Positions 8,899 through 19,916 of a DNA stretch of 64,000 nucleotides are shown piece after piece. Position numbers and translations under genes: made by a program. Numbering within the stretch: position 1 is the stretch's first letter; each line of letters opens with the position of its first letter. A model generated the notes under the pieces. That model was given only the letters and a program-made list of their open reading frames with translations, did not search any database and was not told the DNA's origin. This DNA is from Adiantum capillus-veneris (taxonomy: Eukaryota; Streptophyta; Polypodiopsida; Polypodiales; Pteridaceae), in NCBI GenBank assembly GCA_014529385.2, contig CM043965.1:65815190-65879189 (forward strand). The letters are read 5' to 3'.

Positions 8899-11800
8899 TC
8901 AGTCCACAAAAGGGAGTAATCCCAAAGCTTTGCGGAAAGCTTCAAGCTTCTCACGAGACAATGCCTTTGTGAAAAGATCTACAAGATTGTCCTGTGTTGG
9001 CACATAAGCCAAGCTGATCTCTCCTGCTGAGAGCCTCTCCCTGACATAGTGGTAATGCACCTCAATGTGCTTTGTGCGAGCATGAAAAACTGGGTTCCTC
9101 GCAACTGCCAATGCGCTCTGACTGTCTGTGTAGATAGTGTTGGCAGTGTCCTGTCCAACACCCAAATCAGCCATAAGGCGTCTGAGCCATACACACTCAA
9201 CCGTAGCTGTGAAGACTGCCTTGTACTCAGCCTCACAACTCGAAGTGGCCACAGTAGGTTGCTTCTTGCTCAACCATGATATACATGAACTGCCAAGCAT
9301 GAAACAAAACCACTTGTGGACACTTGCGTGTCAAAACAACCAGCCCAATCTGAGTCTGAAAAAGCATGTAAGTCTGGCGGCAATGATCCCCCCTTGGGAT
9401 AAAACAAGCCAAGATGTAAAGTGCCACTAAGGTAGCGGAAAATCCTCTTGACAGCCTGCCAATGCTTAGACCCTGGGCTATGCATAAATCTGCTGACTTG
9501 TGAGACTGCAAACTGAATATCCGGCCTAGTGTTGCATACATAAATGAGGCAGCCAACAACAGTTTGATACAGAGTGACATCAGCAGGATCGCCAGCATCA
9601 TGTAGACTCAACTTCAAACCTGTTTCCATGGGAGTGGCAATAGGTTTGCAATCCTCAAGTCCAAACTTACATAGCAATGTCTCTATGTAACTTTTCTGAC
9701 ACAAAGCAATACCACCATCACACTGATTAAACTGTATACCCAAGTAATGATGCAACATCCGCAAATCTTTCATCTTGAAAGTAGCATTCAAATCAGCCTT
9801 AAATTCAGCAATATGTCTCATTTGGTCCAGTGATTAGCAAATCATCAACATAAAGAACCACAATGAGAAGTACATCACCCTCATGCTTTACATACAATGT
9901 GCTTTCCGTTGGACTGTTACGAAAGCCTTGTTTGACCAAATGAGTGTCAGCTTTCTCATACCAAGCACGAGGAGATTGCTTCAACCCATACAAAGCCTTG
10001 TTACATTTGCACACTTTGTCCTCTTGTCCTTTTATGAGAAAACCACGAGGCTGCGTTACATAAACTTCCTCAAATATGTCACCATTCAAGAAAGTAGTAA
10101 CAATGTCTGATTGATGTACATCCCAACCAAAATGAGCTGCCAATGCACATAGAAAACGCACAATAGTCATACGACAGGTGGGAGAAAAAGTCTCTTCATA
10201 ATCAATTTCTTTTTGCTGTGCATAACCCTTTGCAACAAGTCGAGCCTTGTGGCGATTAATCTCACCATCCGGCTTGCGTTTCAACTTGTAAACCCACTTC
10301 GTACCAATGGCTTTTTTGCCAGGAGGCAAATCACATAAAGTCCATGTGTCATTTTCTATAAGTGTATCATATTCTGATTGCATGGCAGCCATCCAATTTT
10401 TTGAATTATGTGCTTCATCAAAAGAGAGAGGCTCCTCAACATCATGTAAGCTAGACACAGCCAAAGCATAACAATCTGATGCATAAGATGCATGGCGAGA
10501 GCCTGAACAAGTATGACTAGACAAAGGTGCATCCAAATGACTGTCACGCAAAGTGTGCACCAGCCATTTCGGCATACCTCTAGCCTGCTCATTTTCAGCC
10601 CTTTCCTCATCAAGTACATCATGTACATTTGCATCAGTAATAGGCCGATCTGTAACATTTTCAGAAACCCCCATAGGCTGTACATTTTCCTCATTGGAAC
10701 TTAAATTTGTATTTCCACCGCTGAAAAGAGGCAACAAAGTGTTATAAATGTCATGTGAGCTTACATTACTGTCTCCAGAATCTTCCACAAACACTACATC
10801 CCGAGAAACCACAGTACGTTTTGTTTGCGGATGATACAACTTGTAACCTTTGCTTTCAACACTATAACCAACAAAAATACATTTGACAGCCTTATCATCC
10901 AATTTTCTGCGCTGCACTTGTGGCACCAAAGCATATGCCAAACAACCAAAAACACGCATGTGCTCAACAGAAGGCTTTCTATCATGCCATGCTTCATATG
11001 TAGTAATATACTGCAAAGCTTTTGTAGGACACCTGTTAAGTACATAAGTGGCACACATGATGGCCTCAAGACAAAAAGAATGCGGCAAAGCTTGACTTTT
11101 GACCATACATCGTGCCATTTTCGTGAGTGACCTGTTTTTCCTCTCAGCAACACCATTTTGCTGAGGTGTATAAGGCACTGTACATTAGTGTTTTATCCCA
11201 CGACTAGCCAGAAATGCATTAAATTCATGAGACATATACTCCCCCCTCGATTAGAACGGAGGGTGTCCATAGTACATTTCGAGACATTTTCAGCCATAGC
11301 CAGAAATATTTTGAAGCACATAAAAACTTCGGACTTCGCTTTAAGCAGAAATACCCATGCATTCCTGGAGTAATCATGAATGAAAGTCACGAAGTACAGG
11401 TAATTGCCCAAGGACGGAGTTTGCATGGGCCACAAACATCACTATGCACAAGCTGCAACCTACATGTGGCCCGAACTTAACCATCCTTTGGAAACTTAGA
11501 ACGCTGCATCTTACCCAAAATACAGCCTTCACAAACATGTTTGACAAGTGCTTCAAGAGGCGGCAAAGAAGCAACCATATCAGATTTTTGCAAACGCAGC
11601 AAACTGGCAAAATCCAGATGACCAAAACGTGCATGCAACAGCATTTGCAAAATTTTGTCCACACTTGTCATACAAAGTGAGCTTATACAGCCCACGGCAC
11701 AAAAGGCTAGATGCAACAATTTCATCACCAAAATTGAGATCATGAACTGTACATCTGTCATCCACGAATTTGACTAAAAGTCCAAGTCTAGCAAGTGCGT

Positions 11801-13885
11801 ATACAGACAAGAGATTCTTCTTGATCCCAGGTACATAAAGTGCATTAACAAGTGTAAAAGAACTGCCATTAGTAGCAGTAAGCACAATCTTTCCAACTCC
11901 CTGAACTGGATAAGAGGCATTGTTGGCACAAGTGACTGAATTCCCATGAGGGACAGACTCGAGAGAGGTAAACAATTCACGATGTGAGGTAATGTGCTTT
12001 GTAGCACCACTGTCGAAATACCACACATGTGAATCTGCAGCAATTGACATGCATGCATCATGGACATCGGGATTTTAAGTGCACTCTGCACTAAAAGCCC
12101 ATTTTGCATCAACATCAGCATTACAGTCTCCTTTCACAGAAGACTCAACAATGGTTGCATTTGTAGTGGAACCAGCATTTGCAGTGGAACCACCCTCTTT
12201 CTTCTTAGCCTTTTTGCCTTCAACTTAGGACACTGCTTGATCAACTGATCATTAGCTTTAAAATAATGGCAACGCATCTTCTTTTTGTCCTTATCACCAG
12301 AATTGCCAGACGAAGTGCTGCCAGCAGAAGCATTAGGATTAGTATTTTTGCCGCTCATAGCAGAACCATAAGAAGTGGCTGCATTGTTGTTACCACCCTT
12401 TCTTTGAGAAGCAATAAAAGCCTGTTCAACTGCATGCTGCCTAGTCTTGTTTTTTCTAGAAAGTGACTCTTGCAATAGCAATGTGCATAATGCATCAAAC
12501 TTGACAACTTCAGGATTTCCTTGGGTCATAAGTCTCCAAGTACTAGCAAAAAGTCTGGTAAGAATCTGGTAAGGCATCAAGAACAGTCTGCACAAGGGAA
12601 CTGTCTGAAATGACTTCACCTGCAGAAATAATTTGCTCATTGATATCCTTGACACTAGCAAGGAAAGTGTCCATATCATCTTCCTCATGCATAATCTTCG
12701 ACTCCAGCTCTTTACGCAGCAAAGCAATTTTAGCCTTATTACGACTTGCATAAAGACCAACCAAAATATCCCAAGCCTGTTTTGCGGATTTTGCTGAACG
12801 GATGTGAGGAACAATGGTGCACTTCACAGACAACACAATCAATGCATGAGCCTGCGCATCCTTAACATCCCAACGAGCTTGTTCTACCGTAGGAAAAACA
12901 ACTCTAACAGAAGCAATCCTTGCAGCAAGACCTGCAACCCCGGGGGATTCACCATGGAAACCTTACCGCACCATGTAAGTGCAAGAGAGGGGTTTTTTTT
13001 TTTACAAGTTACATAAGCGTATAAGCTAGGGATAGGCCCCCAGTAATTTATCTCCCAAGCTTAAAAATAAGGGAGGGGGTATCATATTTAGGGAGGGGGG
13101 GGAGAGAAGTGAGAAAAGGGAAACATGAGAGGAAGTTTTTGTGTTTCAAAATCATGGCTTCCCAAAAGATTCTTTCCTTAAACTTGTGAGTCAATAGCTA
13201 CAAAGATACATGCTAGAACTAACATTGCTTTGTATATAGTTCATTTGTTGAGGGATGAAAGCTATAAAGAGTTTGTATAGATGCAAATTTACATGGAGAA
13301 CCTAACAAAACTTTATAACCATGGTTTTTGAGTAATTTAGATGGGTCAAAATTGGAGGGGAATTCGATGAGTAAGTAGAGTGCAGGTTGAACGAGTACAT
13401 AGTTTCAAAGTCAAACTAAGACACATTGAGGGTACATCTAGTTATCAATAAAAGTGGTTCCTTAGTACGTTTCTAGTCACTATGCTACACGCTCTTTGAC
13501 TAGTTTTACTCATTTAGATCATGTAAGACCCAAATTTTTATGTAAGATAGGGGTATGATAGGTTTTGCATGGTTTTTTGTATAAGCGTAGAAAGGGGGGT
13601 CATATTCCCTAATATGAGTCGTATATAGGGGTTTTATCAAAGTTGTCTCCTCGCAGGTGGCGTCCCGTTTCGTATATAAAGTGAATCCCCCGGGCCTGCA
13701 ACATCCTCAACATCGCCTACATCCTCAGAACCAGGACGTACATCAATGCCCTGCACAATATTCCAGACGCCCTTTGACACAAGAATGTGTTGCATCATAT
13801 AAGCCCACATAGGGTAATTATCCCCATCCAACCTGTCCTCAACAACAAACATCTTGAATACATCTGTGTTGTTGTTGTTAGCCAT
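8899..13885 (-). pseudogene. Copia-1 Gag-Pol polyprotein, broken
   Basis: Starts at ATG 13885 (MANNNNTDVFKMF) and ends at a TGA at 8899-8901. Order: Copia-type gag with DRLDGDNYPMWAYMM and a UBN2-like segment (12842-12543); a zinc knuckle whose second Cys is Phe (CHYFKAN); protease with intact FDSGATKHIT (about 12015); GAG-pre-integrase HHCC (GHLDFASLL...CEGCILGK); integrase tail from YTPQQNGVAERKNR; RT with YVDDLL near 9870; RNase H with SCEAEYKA and VPTQDNLVD. It is broken by the 756-bp MITE in gag and by frameshifts near 12540, 12130, 11580, 11180, 9820 and 9300. Confidence 0.88.
12939..13694. mobile_element. MITE-like DNA transposon, 756 bp, in copia-1 gag
   Basis: Perfect 14-bp terminal inverted repeats (CCCGGGGGATTCAC at 12939-12952 and its complement at 13681-13694) flanked by an 8-bp direct repeat, CCTGCAAC (12931-12938, 13695-13702). 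Copia-2 has the same gag stretch without the insert (near 40865-40880), which confirms the boundaries. No open frame or transposase motif is seen inside; it has T runs and G-rich segments. The 8-bp duplication suggests a hAT-type mover, but the termini do not clearly identify the superfamily. Confidence 0.85.
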
Positions 13886-14155
13886 GGTAAATGCTGCACC
13901 TGATGTGAAAACTACCCGAAAATAGGAGAAACGGAACGGAAACAACACGTGCTATATAGCACAAACTGTAGAAGACTATAAGGCACCTGTTATGCAGAAA
14001 ACGGCACTGACAAAATTTCTGCACAAAATGACGAAATTGCTTGTGCTGACCTGCTTGTAGTGGAAACGGAGGCCGAAATGAGCCCACTGAAATCGAAGAA
14101 AGTGAGCAGGCGTGTATTGGAGCAGCTGGTGAATGAGCCCGGGAGTACACAACGT

Positions 14156-14167
14156 GCTCTGATACCA
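14156..14167 (-). other. Copia-1 primer-binding site (initiator tRNA-Met)
   Basis: The minus strand reads TGGTATCAGAGC two bases after the 5' LTR. This is the complement of the 3' end of plant initiator tRNA-Met, the usual primer for Copia and many Gypsy elements. Confidence 0.85.
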
Positions 14168-14169
14168 AT

Positions 14170-14394
14170 TGTTGGAATTAGGGTTGAGAGAAACACACAC
14201 AGCTTGGAGAAGACTAAGGAGCTCAAGGCACACAATAGAGAGTGTGTTACTTAGTGTGCAATGGAAAGATAGATAGCCCTAGAGTGATGGGCGTATATAC
14301 AATTCTCGGGGGAAAAAACCTCCTAAAGAGGGAAAAAATGGCTCAGCGGTCCTAGTGTGTTCACACACATCACTACCACATGTATATGGTAACA
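14170..14394 (-). repeat. Copia-1 5' LTR
   Basis: 225 bp, TGTTACC...ATTCCAACA on the minus strand. Similar to 8597-8823 with scattered differences, including 'TTGCAATTAGGG' against 'TTGGAATTAGGG' near the inner end. Confidence 0.88.
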
Positions 14395-14399
14395 ATCCC

Positions 14400-16688
14400 A
14401 AGTAGGAGAGGATGGTCGAGTACATCCAGTGGCTTTTCATTCCCGCAAGTTCTCAGCTCTGTAGAAATCAATTATGAAATCCATGACAAAGAGCTCTTAG
14501 CAATCATCGGCTCCTTTGACACTTGGCGTCTATACAGATCACAAGAATTTGGAATACTTCATGACTTTTCGCGTCTTGAATCATCACCAAGCCAGGTGGA
14601 GTGGTATCCTATCAAGGTTTTATTTTCTTATCTCTTATAGACCTGGCCGTCAACAAGCTAAGCCAGGTGCCTTATCAAGAAGATCCTACCTTGCACCTAG
14701 AGAAGGCGACGCAGCATTTGATCAACAAGAGTCGGTGATTTTGAAACCTGAGCAGCATAAGCTAGACGCCACCATGAGCCAAGCTCCTGAAGATTCTACT
14801 TTTCTTTCTAAGGTGAAAACGTAAATTGCCAAAGACCCACTTGCTCAGAATATTAGGCAACAACTACAAGGACAAGAGGTTAATGAGGACTTTCAAGAAA
14901 TTAGAGGACTAATTTACTATAAGGGTCTTCTCTATATTCCGCCAGGACCAACACACTTGGAGGTACTTCAACAACAGCATGATCTTCCATTAGCAGGGCA
15001 TTTTGGGGTTAATAAGACAATTGAGCTTCTCTCCCGTGACTTTTGGTGGCCTCAAATGTGGAAGCTTGTCAAGGAGTATGTAGGCACTTGTGACACTTGC
15101 AATAGATCAAGGCCCCTCGTCATCTTCCTCATGGGTTACTCGATCCCTTGCCCATTCCAACCAAACCATGGTCATCCATCTCCATGGATTTCATTGTAGA
15201 GCTACCCTTGTCACAAGGATTTGACTCCATTTTAGAAGTCATGGATCGGTTTACAAAAATGGCACACTTCATTCCAACCACTAAAACCATCACCAGCAAA
15301 GGTACGACCAAACTCTTTCTATAGCATATCTATTGTTATCACGGATTACCAGATGACATAGTTTCTGATCGAGGCCCACAATTCATCTCTAGCTTTTGGA
15401 AAAGCTTATTCAAGCTACTCGGAGTACAAATCAACCTCTCCTCAGCCAATCACCCACAAAGTGATGGACAAACAGAGAGAGTAAATCAAGTTTTGGAACA
15501 GTATCTCCGCTGTACTATCAATTATCACCAGGATAATTGGGTCGAGATCCTATCGCTAGCAGAATTCTCCTATAATAACAGTTTTCATGCCTCCACCCGT
15601 CACACTCCATTCTTTGCTAATTATGGTCAACATCCCAAACAGGATATCCACAGATACTATCAAGTCAAGAATCCAGTTGTTATTCATCTTACACAACAAT
15701 TATCTGCAATTCACAAAGAACTTACGATTCATATCAAAGAAGCTCAATCCAAGTATAAGGAAAGTGCAGATTTCCATCGCATGCAACATCCAAAATACAA
15801 AGAAGGGTATAAAGTGTGGCTTTTCCGACGTGATCTGCATTCATCTTGTCCCTGTCAAAAGCTTGATTATCGAAGGCTTGGCCCGTTTTAAATTATCCGT
15901 CAAGTCAATCCAGTCACCTATCGACTCCGATTGCACTCATCCATGAAAATCCATCCGGTCTTTCATGTCTCAGTCCTATAACCTTGTCACACATCTAAGA
16001 TCCCAGGAAGAGCCCTACAACCACCTCCTCCAGTTGAGATTCAAGGACATGACGAATATGAGGTCGAGAAAGTCCTAGATTCTCAACTTTCGTGTGGCAG
16101 GTTACAGTACTTGGTGCATTGGAAAGGCTATGATGTTAGTGAATGAACCTGGGAACCAGCACACAATCTACAGCATGCATCTCTCAAAGTCCATGAAGTG
16201 AAGACAATTCACAATTCACTAATAAATTATCGCAAGACAACGAGTAAATGTTTTCAAATGTTACAAAAACTATCCAAGTGATAGTGAAATATTTGTGAGA
16301 ATATCTTCATTCTCCTGTTCACACTGACCTTTAAGCTTATTATAGTCTTCAGACATTTTGAACATTGCATATAGTACATATGTCCGCATGGCAAGCTGAA
16401 GTGACCACACCACTCATGAAAGAATGATCTACATATGGGGCAAGGACCACCCCCTAGCCTTTTCAGCATTCAGCCCTAGCCTCGCCGTACAAGCATCTCT
16501 ACCAAGTATCGTCGTCGAAGTACCCCTCGTAGTCGTCGTCGTCGTCATCACAGCACCCCAACATCTAGCACCCCTTACGTTTTGGCTTGGCGTTCCATCA
16601 ACAACAATTATGGAAGCCCAACTCAAGGAACACCACAGCTCCTCGTGGAACTTGTCACTAAAGGAGGGAGTAATGTCATGGATGCTTG
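14400..16688 (+). pseudogene. Element C pol, second part: RNase H, integrase, chromodomain, basic tail
   Basis: Continues RNase H after copia-1 ([28 protein letters not shown]). Then integrase: HHCC zinc motif (HDLPLAGHFG...CDTCNRS, near 14984-15107), core with MDFIVELPL (D), VSDRGPQF (D) and QSDGQTERVN (E), followed by the HPVFHVSVL block. A classical chromodomain follows (YEVEKVLDS...YLVHWKGYD). It is interrupted by in-frame stops near 15322, 15889, 15978 and 16144 (inside the chromodomain). A basic stretch rich in Arg (near 16510-16550) reads openly through the polypurine tract and stops at 16686-16688, just inside the 3' LTR. Confidence 0.85.
16660..16673 (+). other. Element C polypurine tract
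   Basis: AAAGGAGGGAGTAA directly before the right LTR. This is the expected plus-strand priming tract, and it also lies within an open reading frame. Confidence 0.8.
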
Positions 16689-16749
16689 AGAGTCAGTCGT
16701 TGCCTGCATCATCGCCTACATCATCGCTAGAAGGCTCTAGAAGGGTCTA

Positions 16750-16762
16750 GAAGTTTCTAGAA
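16750..16762 (+). promoter_or_regulatory. Three-unit heat-shock element, right C LTR
   Basis: GAA (16750), TTC (16755), GAA (16760), exactly spaced. It corresponds to the five-unit site at 5364 in the left LTR, which has two further units. Confidence 0.65.
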
Positions 16763-16978
16763 ACATGGAGAAGATTCCGAAAGAATCTAGAAGTTTCTGG
16801 AAAGCTCTAAAAAATTGAAGAAGGATCCAGAAGGCTCTAGAAGAATCTAGAAGGATCTAGAAGGATCAAGAAGTTTCTAGAAGCTTGGAGAAGATTCCGA
16901 AAGAATCTAGAAGTTTCTAGAAAGCTCTAGAAAGTTGAAGAAGGATCCAGAAGGTTCTAGAAGAACTAGAAGGATCAA

Positions 16979-16996
16979 GAAGGTTCTAGAAGATTC
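16979..16996 (+). promoter_or_regulatory. Four-unit heat-shock element, right C LTR
   Basis: GAA (16979), TTC (16984), GAA (16989), TTC (16994). It is the counterpart of 5614-5631 and is followed by the TATA box TATAAATA at 17085-17092. Confidence 0.7.
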
Positions 16997-17367
16997 TAAC
17001 CTCCTCAAGAAGAACCTAGAAAGTCCTAACCTCCTCAAGTAACCTCCTCAAGTAACCTCCTCAAGTAACCTCCTCAAGCACTAGTATAAATAGGGGTCTT
17101 GGGCCACAAGCCCCTCAGTCTTGCCAACACCAGCTGTGAGGATCCTATGAGGAAATCCCTCTTCTAGTTCTTATGTTCAAGTCTTGTCCTTGCAATCAAG
17201 CCTTGTCTTGTACTCAAGTCATGTAATCCAAGTCTTGTATCTAGCTCTCTTAATAAAGTATTAAGTCTTGTAATCAATATTAATCTTATCATAAAATCCA
17301 AGTTCTTGTACATTGTGAGCGCCTCCTGTTGCTCTCTTCTAGCTCTATACACGCTCATAACAGCAGA

Positions 17368-17969
17368 CCGGCGAAACTCGTAGAGTTTTCCATGTCTATG
17401 GGGCTTCGCCGTTGCCACACAAAGGCTAGCCCACCATTGACGAGAGAGGACTCTGTGAAGCGCTCGTCTCCAAAGGCCGCATCAAATTGTTGGATGAAGG
17501 CCAATACTTTGTCAATGGCACAAAAGGTGCCATCATAAATGAGAAAAGAGATATTTTTTCCTCCCTCGAACGTCTTGAGCTTTTGTGACCTTCACCATGC
17601 AATGTATAATTTGTGATGTCCTCCCTTCTTGTATTCTCTAAGAGAATAGACATAGCTTTCGCCGGAAGAGGAGGAAGGTGAAGAAGAAGGAGAAGAGGGT
17701 GACCTCTTTCTTGACCTTTTCTTCCTTTGTATCCTCTCTTCCCTTTCGGAGTGACGAGGAGAAGGACTGTGTGTTGACCGCTTCCTGTTGGGAGGAGTTG
17801 GTGATCGTTTAGACCGTCGTCTTCGTGGAGCCACATCTTCAGAGGAACTTAGGGATTCATTACTTTCTTGTTCTTTGGATTACTTTTCTCGTATGGGAGA
17901 GAGTCTTCTTTTGGGGGTCTCTTCAAGAGGCCTCCTAAGCTCTCTCTCCTCTTGGAGAGGAAGTTTCCA
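17368..17969 (-). pseudogene. A2 gag, middle part
   Basis: Minus-strand gag homologous to residues ~60-330 of the A/B polyproteins. It has the strongly basic/serine segment (VAPRRRRSKRSPTPP, then alternating Lys/Arg and Ser runs), the GHHKLYIAW block and the start of the retrotransposon gag domain. In-frame breaks occur (for example a stop after SPIREK and frame changes around 17590). Left of 17373 it is lost at the B-LTR scar; right of 17969 it is cut by A3 and resumes at 49186. Confidence 0.8.
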
Positions 17970-18771
17970 TGTCATAAAATATAATATCTAACTTTACCAA
18001 ATGATTTTCTCATATTAAACTATTCATTTAATATGGGAAGATAAAAGGGGACAAGGTTTAGGATATAGATATGTGCTTCTAGACCTATCTCAACAGGGGA
18101 CCGACAGGAGAAATTGATAGGAGAAATGGCTGCATCTCAATAGGGGTCCAAAAGGAGACGGTCTACCAAAGAGCAATGTGCAATAAGTGCTTCTAGATTT
18201 ACCTCAATAAGGGACCAAGAGGAGAGATGATTACATCTCAATAGGGGTCCAAAAGGAGGTAGTCTATCAAAGAGCAACGTGTATCTAATGGAACTTAAAA
18301 GACCTTAGGGTTAGCTTCATTAAAGACCTCCAAAAGTTAGTGTTAAAAAGTCATTTGACCTTAGACAACCTTAGACAAGCTAGGGCTGACCTTGAGGTGG
18401 GAAACCTACCCAAGCATAAGGTGTTTATCGGCTTGCTAACTAAAGTTCTTAAAGTGTTTGTGGGAACCTTGCCCAAGCTTGATATGCTTCTCATACTTAA
18501 ATGACTAAGGTTCTTGAAGTGTTCAATTCAAAGATGATCTCTCAAGAGGCATAAACGGTTTCCATGCTTAATTGACTAAGTGCTTGAAGTGTTCAATTCA
18601 AACCAAATGACTTAAGAAGCATAAAAGATACATGTCAAAATCTTACACATGTTGCCCTCATGATGTGCTTGAATCCTATTGGATAGGCTTTAAAGGAGTC
18701 CAATGAGAATTTAGATGCATAAAAATAAATAATTAAGCTCTTTCTCTCAAAGAGAAAAATAATTAAATAAT

Positions 18772-18819
<48 letters not shown>

Positions 18820-18871
18820 TGCCACACCAAGCATGAGAGGGGGTATACTCTCCCACACACACACACACACA
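17970..18871 (+). repeat. A3 5' LTR, first part
   Basis: Starts TGTCATAAAATATAATATC. It includes the palindrome region near 18012-18036, an (AG)n tract at 18776-18815 and ends in an AC repeat (about 18854-18871) where copia-2 inserted. It matches the first part of 47613-49185. Confidence 0.85.
18776..18815. repeat. (AG)n microsatellite
   Basis: About 40 bp of perfect GA repeat inside the A3 5' LTR. A shorter tract is at the same place in the 3' LTR (48402-48431), and a CT tract is in the A2 5' LTR (50492-50533). Confidence 0.9.
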
Positions 18872-18909
18872 TGTTGGAATAAGGGTTGCAAGGAAAAATG
18901 CACACCTTG

Positions 18910-19893
18910 TGTTAGCAGTGGCTAACACAAGCTACATCGAATATGCATCAAGCGGGAGATATGCTATGGTTGTGCATAATATTTTCAACTCACTTTGTAT
19001 AAGTCTTGGGCTCATTTGGAGTTCCAAAGTTGTATATGCTAGATAGAGGGCTCAAGCTTAAACCCATAGTAGAAGGGATTGTGGTGAAAGCCTTCAAAAG
19101 GAAGCCTTTATGCAAGGAGGCTTCATTCTTGAGTATCCACTCTTGTAGATCCACTTTTGAGAGCTCCCTCTCTCTTGAGTGTTCACTCTATGGCTTAGCC
19201 TTGAGCTTAATGTCCATGCTTAAGAGGATAGTGCTAATCCATTTGTAATTAGAGTAAGCTCTTCTTGATTAATCTAATTCATATTTTCTCGTTAGTCTAC
19301 TTCTTCTCTACATTTCATTTTGTCATGAAGTAGTATTACACTCTCATTATTCTAGATTTGAGAGAGGTATGTACTTCTTGCTATTAACCACTCCTATTCT
19401 TCTATAAGCATTCAATTTGTGAGATTTAGAATCACTAATTAGGTTGATTAAGTTGGGTCTTAATCTTGTAATTAGTGTGTGTGCCCTATTGTTTGCTTGT
19501 GTGTAGATAGGTTTTATGAAACTCTAGCACCATTCACCTCGTGTGTGTAGCTATTGATGAAGTGCCGTGATTGACATGTGGTGATTGGAGAGGCCAACAC
19601 CAATGTAATTAGTGTGTGCTTATCATTAGTGTGCTTGGGGTTTCTAGTCTATGGTAAGTCGGACTTTGGTGGACTTGATGTGTGTAGGAGTTGATTGATT
19701 AGTGATTAGAGTAGGTTTAGAGTTAGTCTTGCGGTGGCTAATCTCTACTTGCATTGGAGAGGTGATCTCTTGAATCCTCTATTTCTATTTATCCTATGAT
19801 CGTGCTTCCATGCCCTAGCCGGGTTGCCGATCCACGGATTTTGATAATTTCGTGTGGGTTGCAATGAGGTCATTGCTACAACACCTTCCAACA
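18910..19893 (+). repeat. Element E 5' LTR
   Basis: TGTTAGCAGTGG...CCTTCCAACA. The 38 bp in front of it (18872-18909) are copia-2 LTR sequence, whose other half begins at 36532, and this fixes the boundary. It differs from 35549-36531 at scattered sites, a few percent by eye. Confidence 0.85.
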
Positions 19894-19916
19894 TTTGGTG
19901 CCTTTGCCGGGAACCG
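19894..19916 (+). other. Element E primer-binding site, Athila-like
   Basis: TTTGGTGCCTTTGCCGGGAA immediately follows the LTR's terminal CA. Athila elements have TTGGCGCCGTTGCCGGGGA-type sites. The differences here are three or four substitutions, mostly C-to-T or G-to-A type. Confidence 0.6.

Larger units (their letters stand above)
8597..14394 (-). mobile_element. Copia-1 (Ty1/Copia, D-family LTRs), full length with MITE inside
   Basis: Minus-strand element with 227- and 225-bp LTRs (8597-8823, 14170-14394) and a TSD ATCCC at 8592-8596 and 14395-14399. The primer site is next to the right LTR and the gag-to-RNase H order runs right to left, as expected for Copia. It disrupts RNase H of element C. 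A second copy of the family (copia-2) lies at 18872-41643. Confidence 0.93.
5278..17362 (+). mobile_element. Gypsy chromovirus C with heat-shock-element LTRs
   Basis: Full-length plus-strand element bounded by a 5-bp TSD, GCAGA, at 5273-5277 and 17363-17367. Left LTR 5278-5971, gag from 6012, then protease, RT, RNase H, integrase and chromodomain, polypurine tract 16660-16673, right LTR 16674-17362. Copia-1 (8597-14394) interrupts RNase H. The LTRs differ by several substitutions and small indels (694 against 689 bp), and the frame carries stops and frameshifts, so it is old and inactive as a protein source. It inserted in the B-LTR remnant within A2. Confidence 0.92.
16674..17362 (+). repeat. 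Right (3') LTR of element C
   Basis: 689 bp, TGTCATGGATGC...GCTCATAACA, with TSD GCAGA immediately after. It is shorter than the left LTR in the upstream CTAGAAG-repeat array and longer in the CCTCCTCAAG repeats. Confidence 0.9.

Noticed and set aside
14150-14170. tRNA-like words GATACCAATT and TCTGATACCAA at several places as tRNA gene ends
   Set aside because: Each abuts an LTR end and is the 12-bp primer-binding site; no cloverleaf sequence is present.
17960-17975. TTCCA / GGAAA at the two ends of A3 as a TSD
   Set aside because: They are inverse complements rather than direct repeats; A3's insertion is supported by the collinear A2 gag halves instead.
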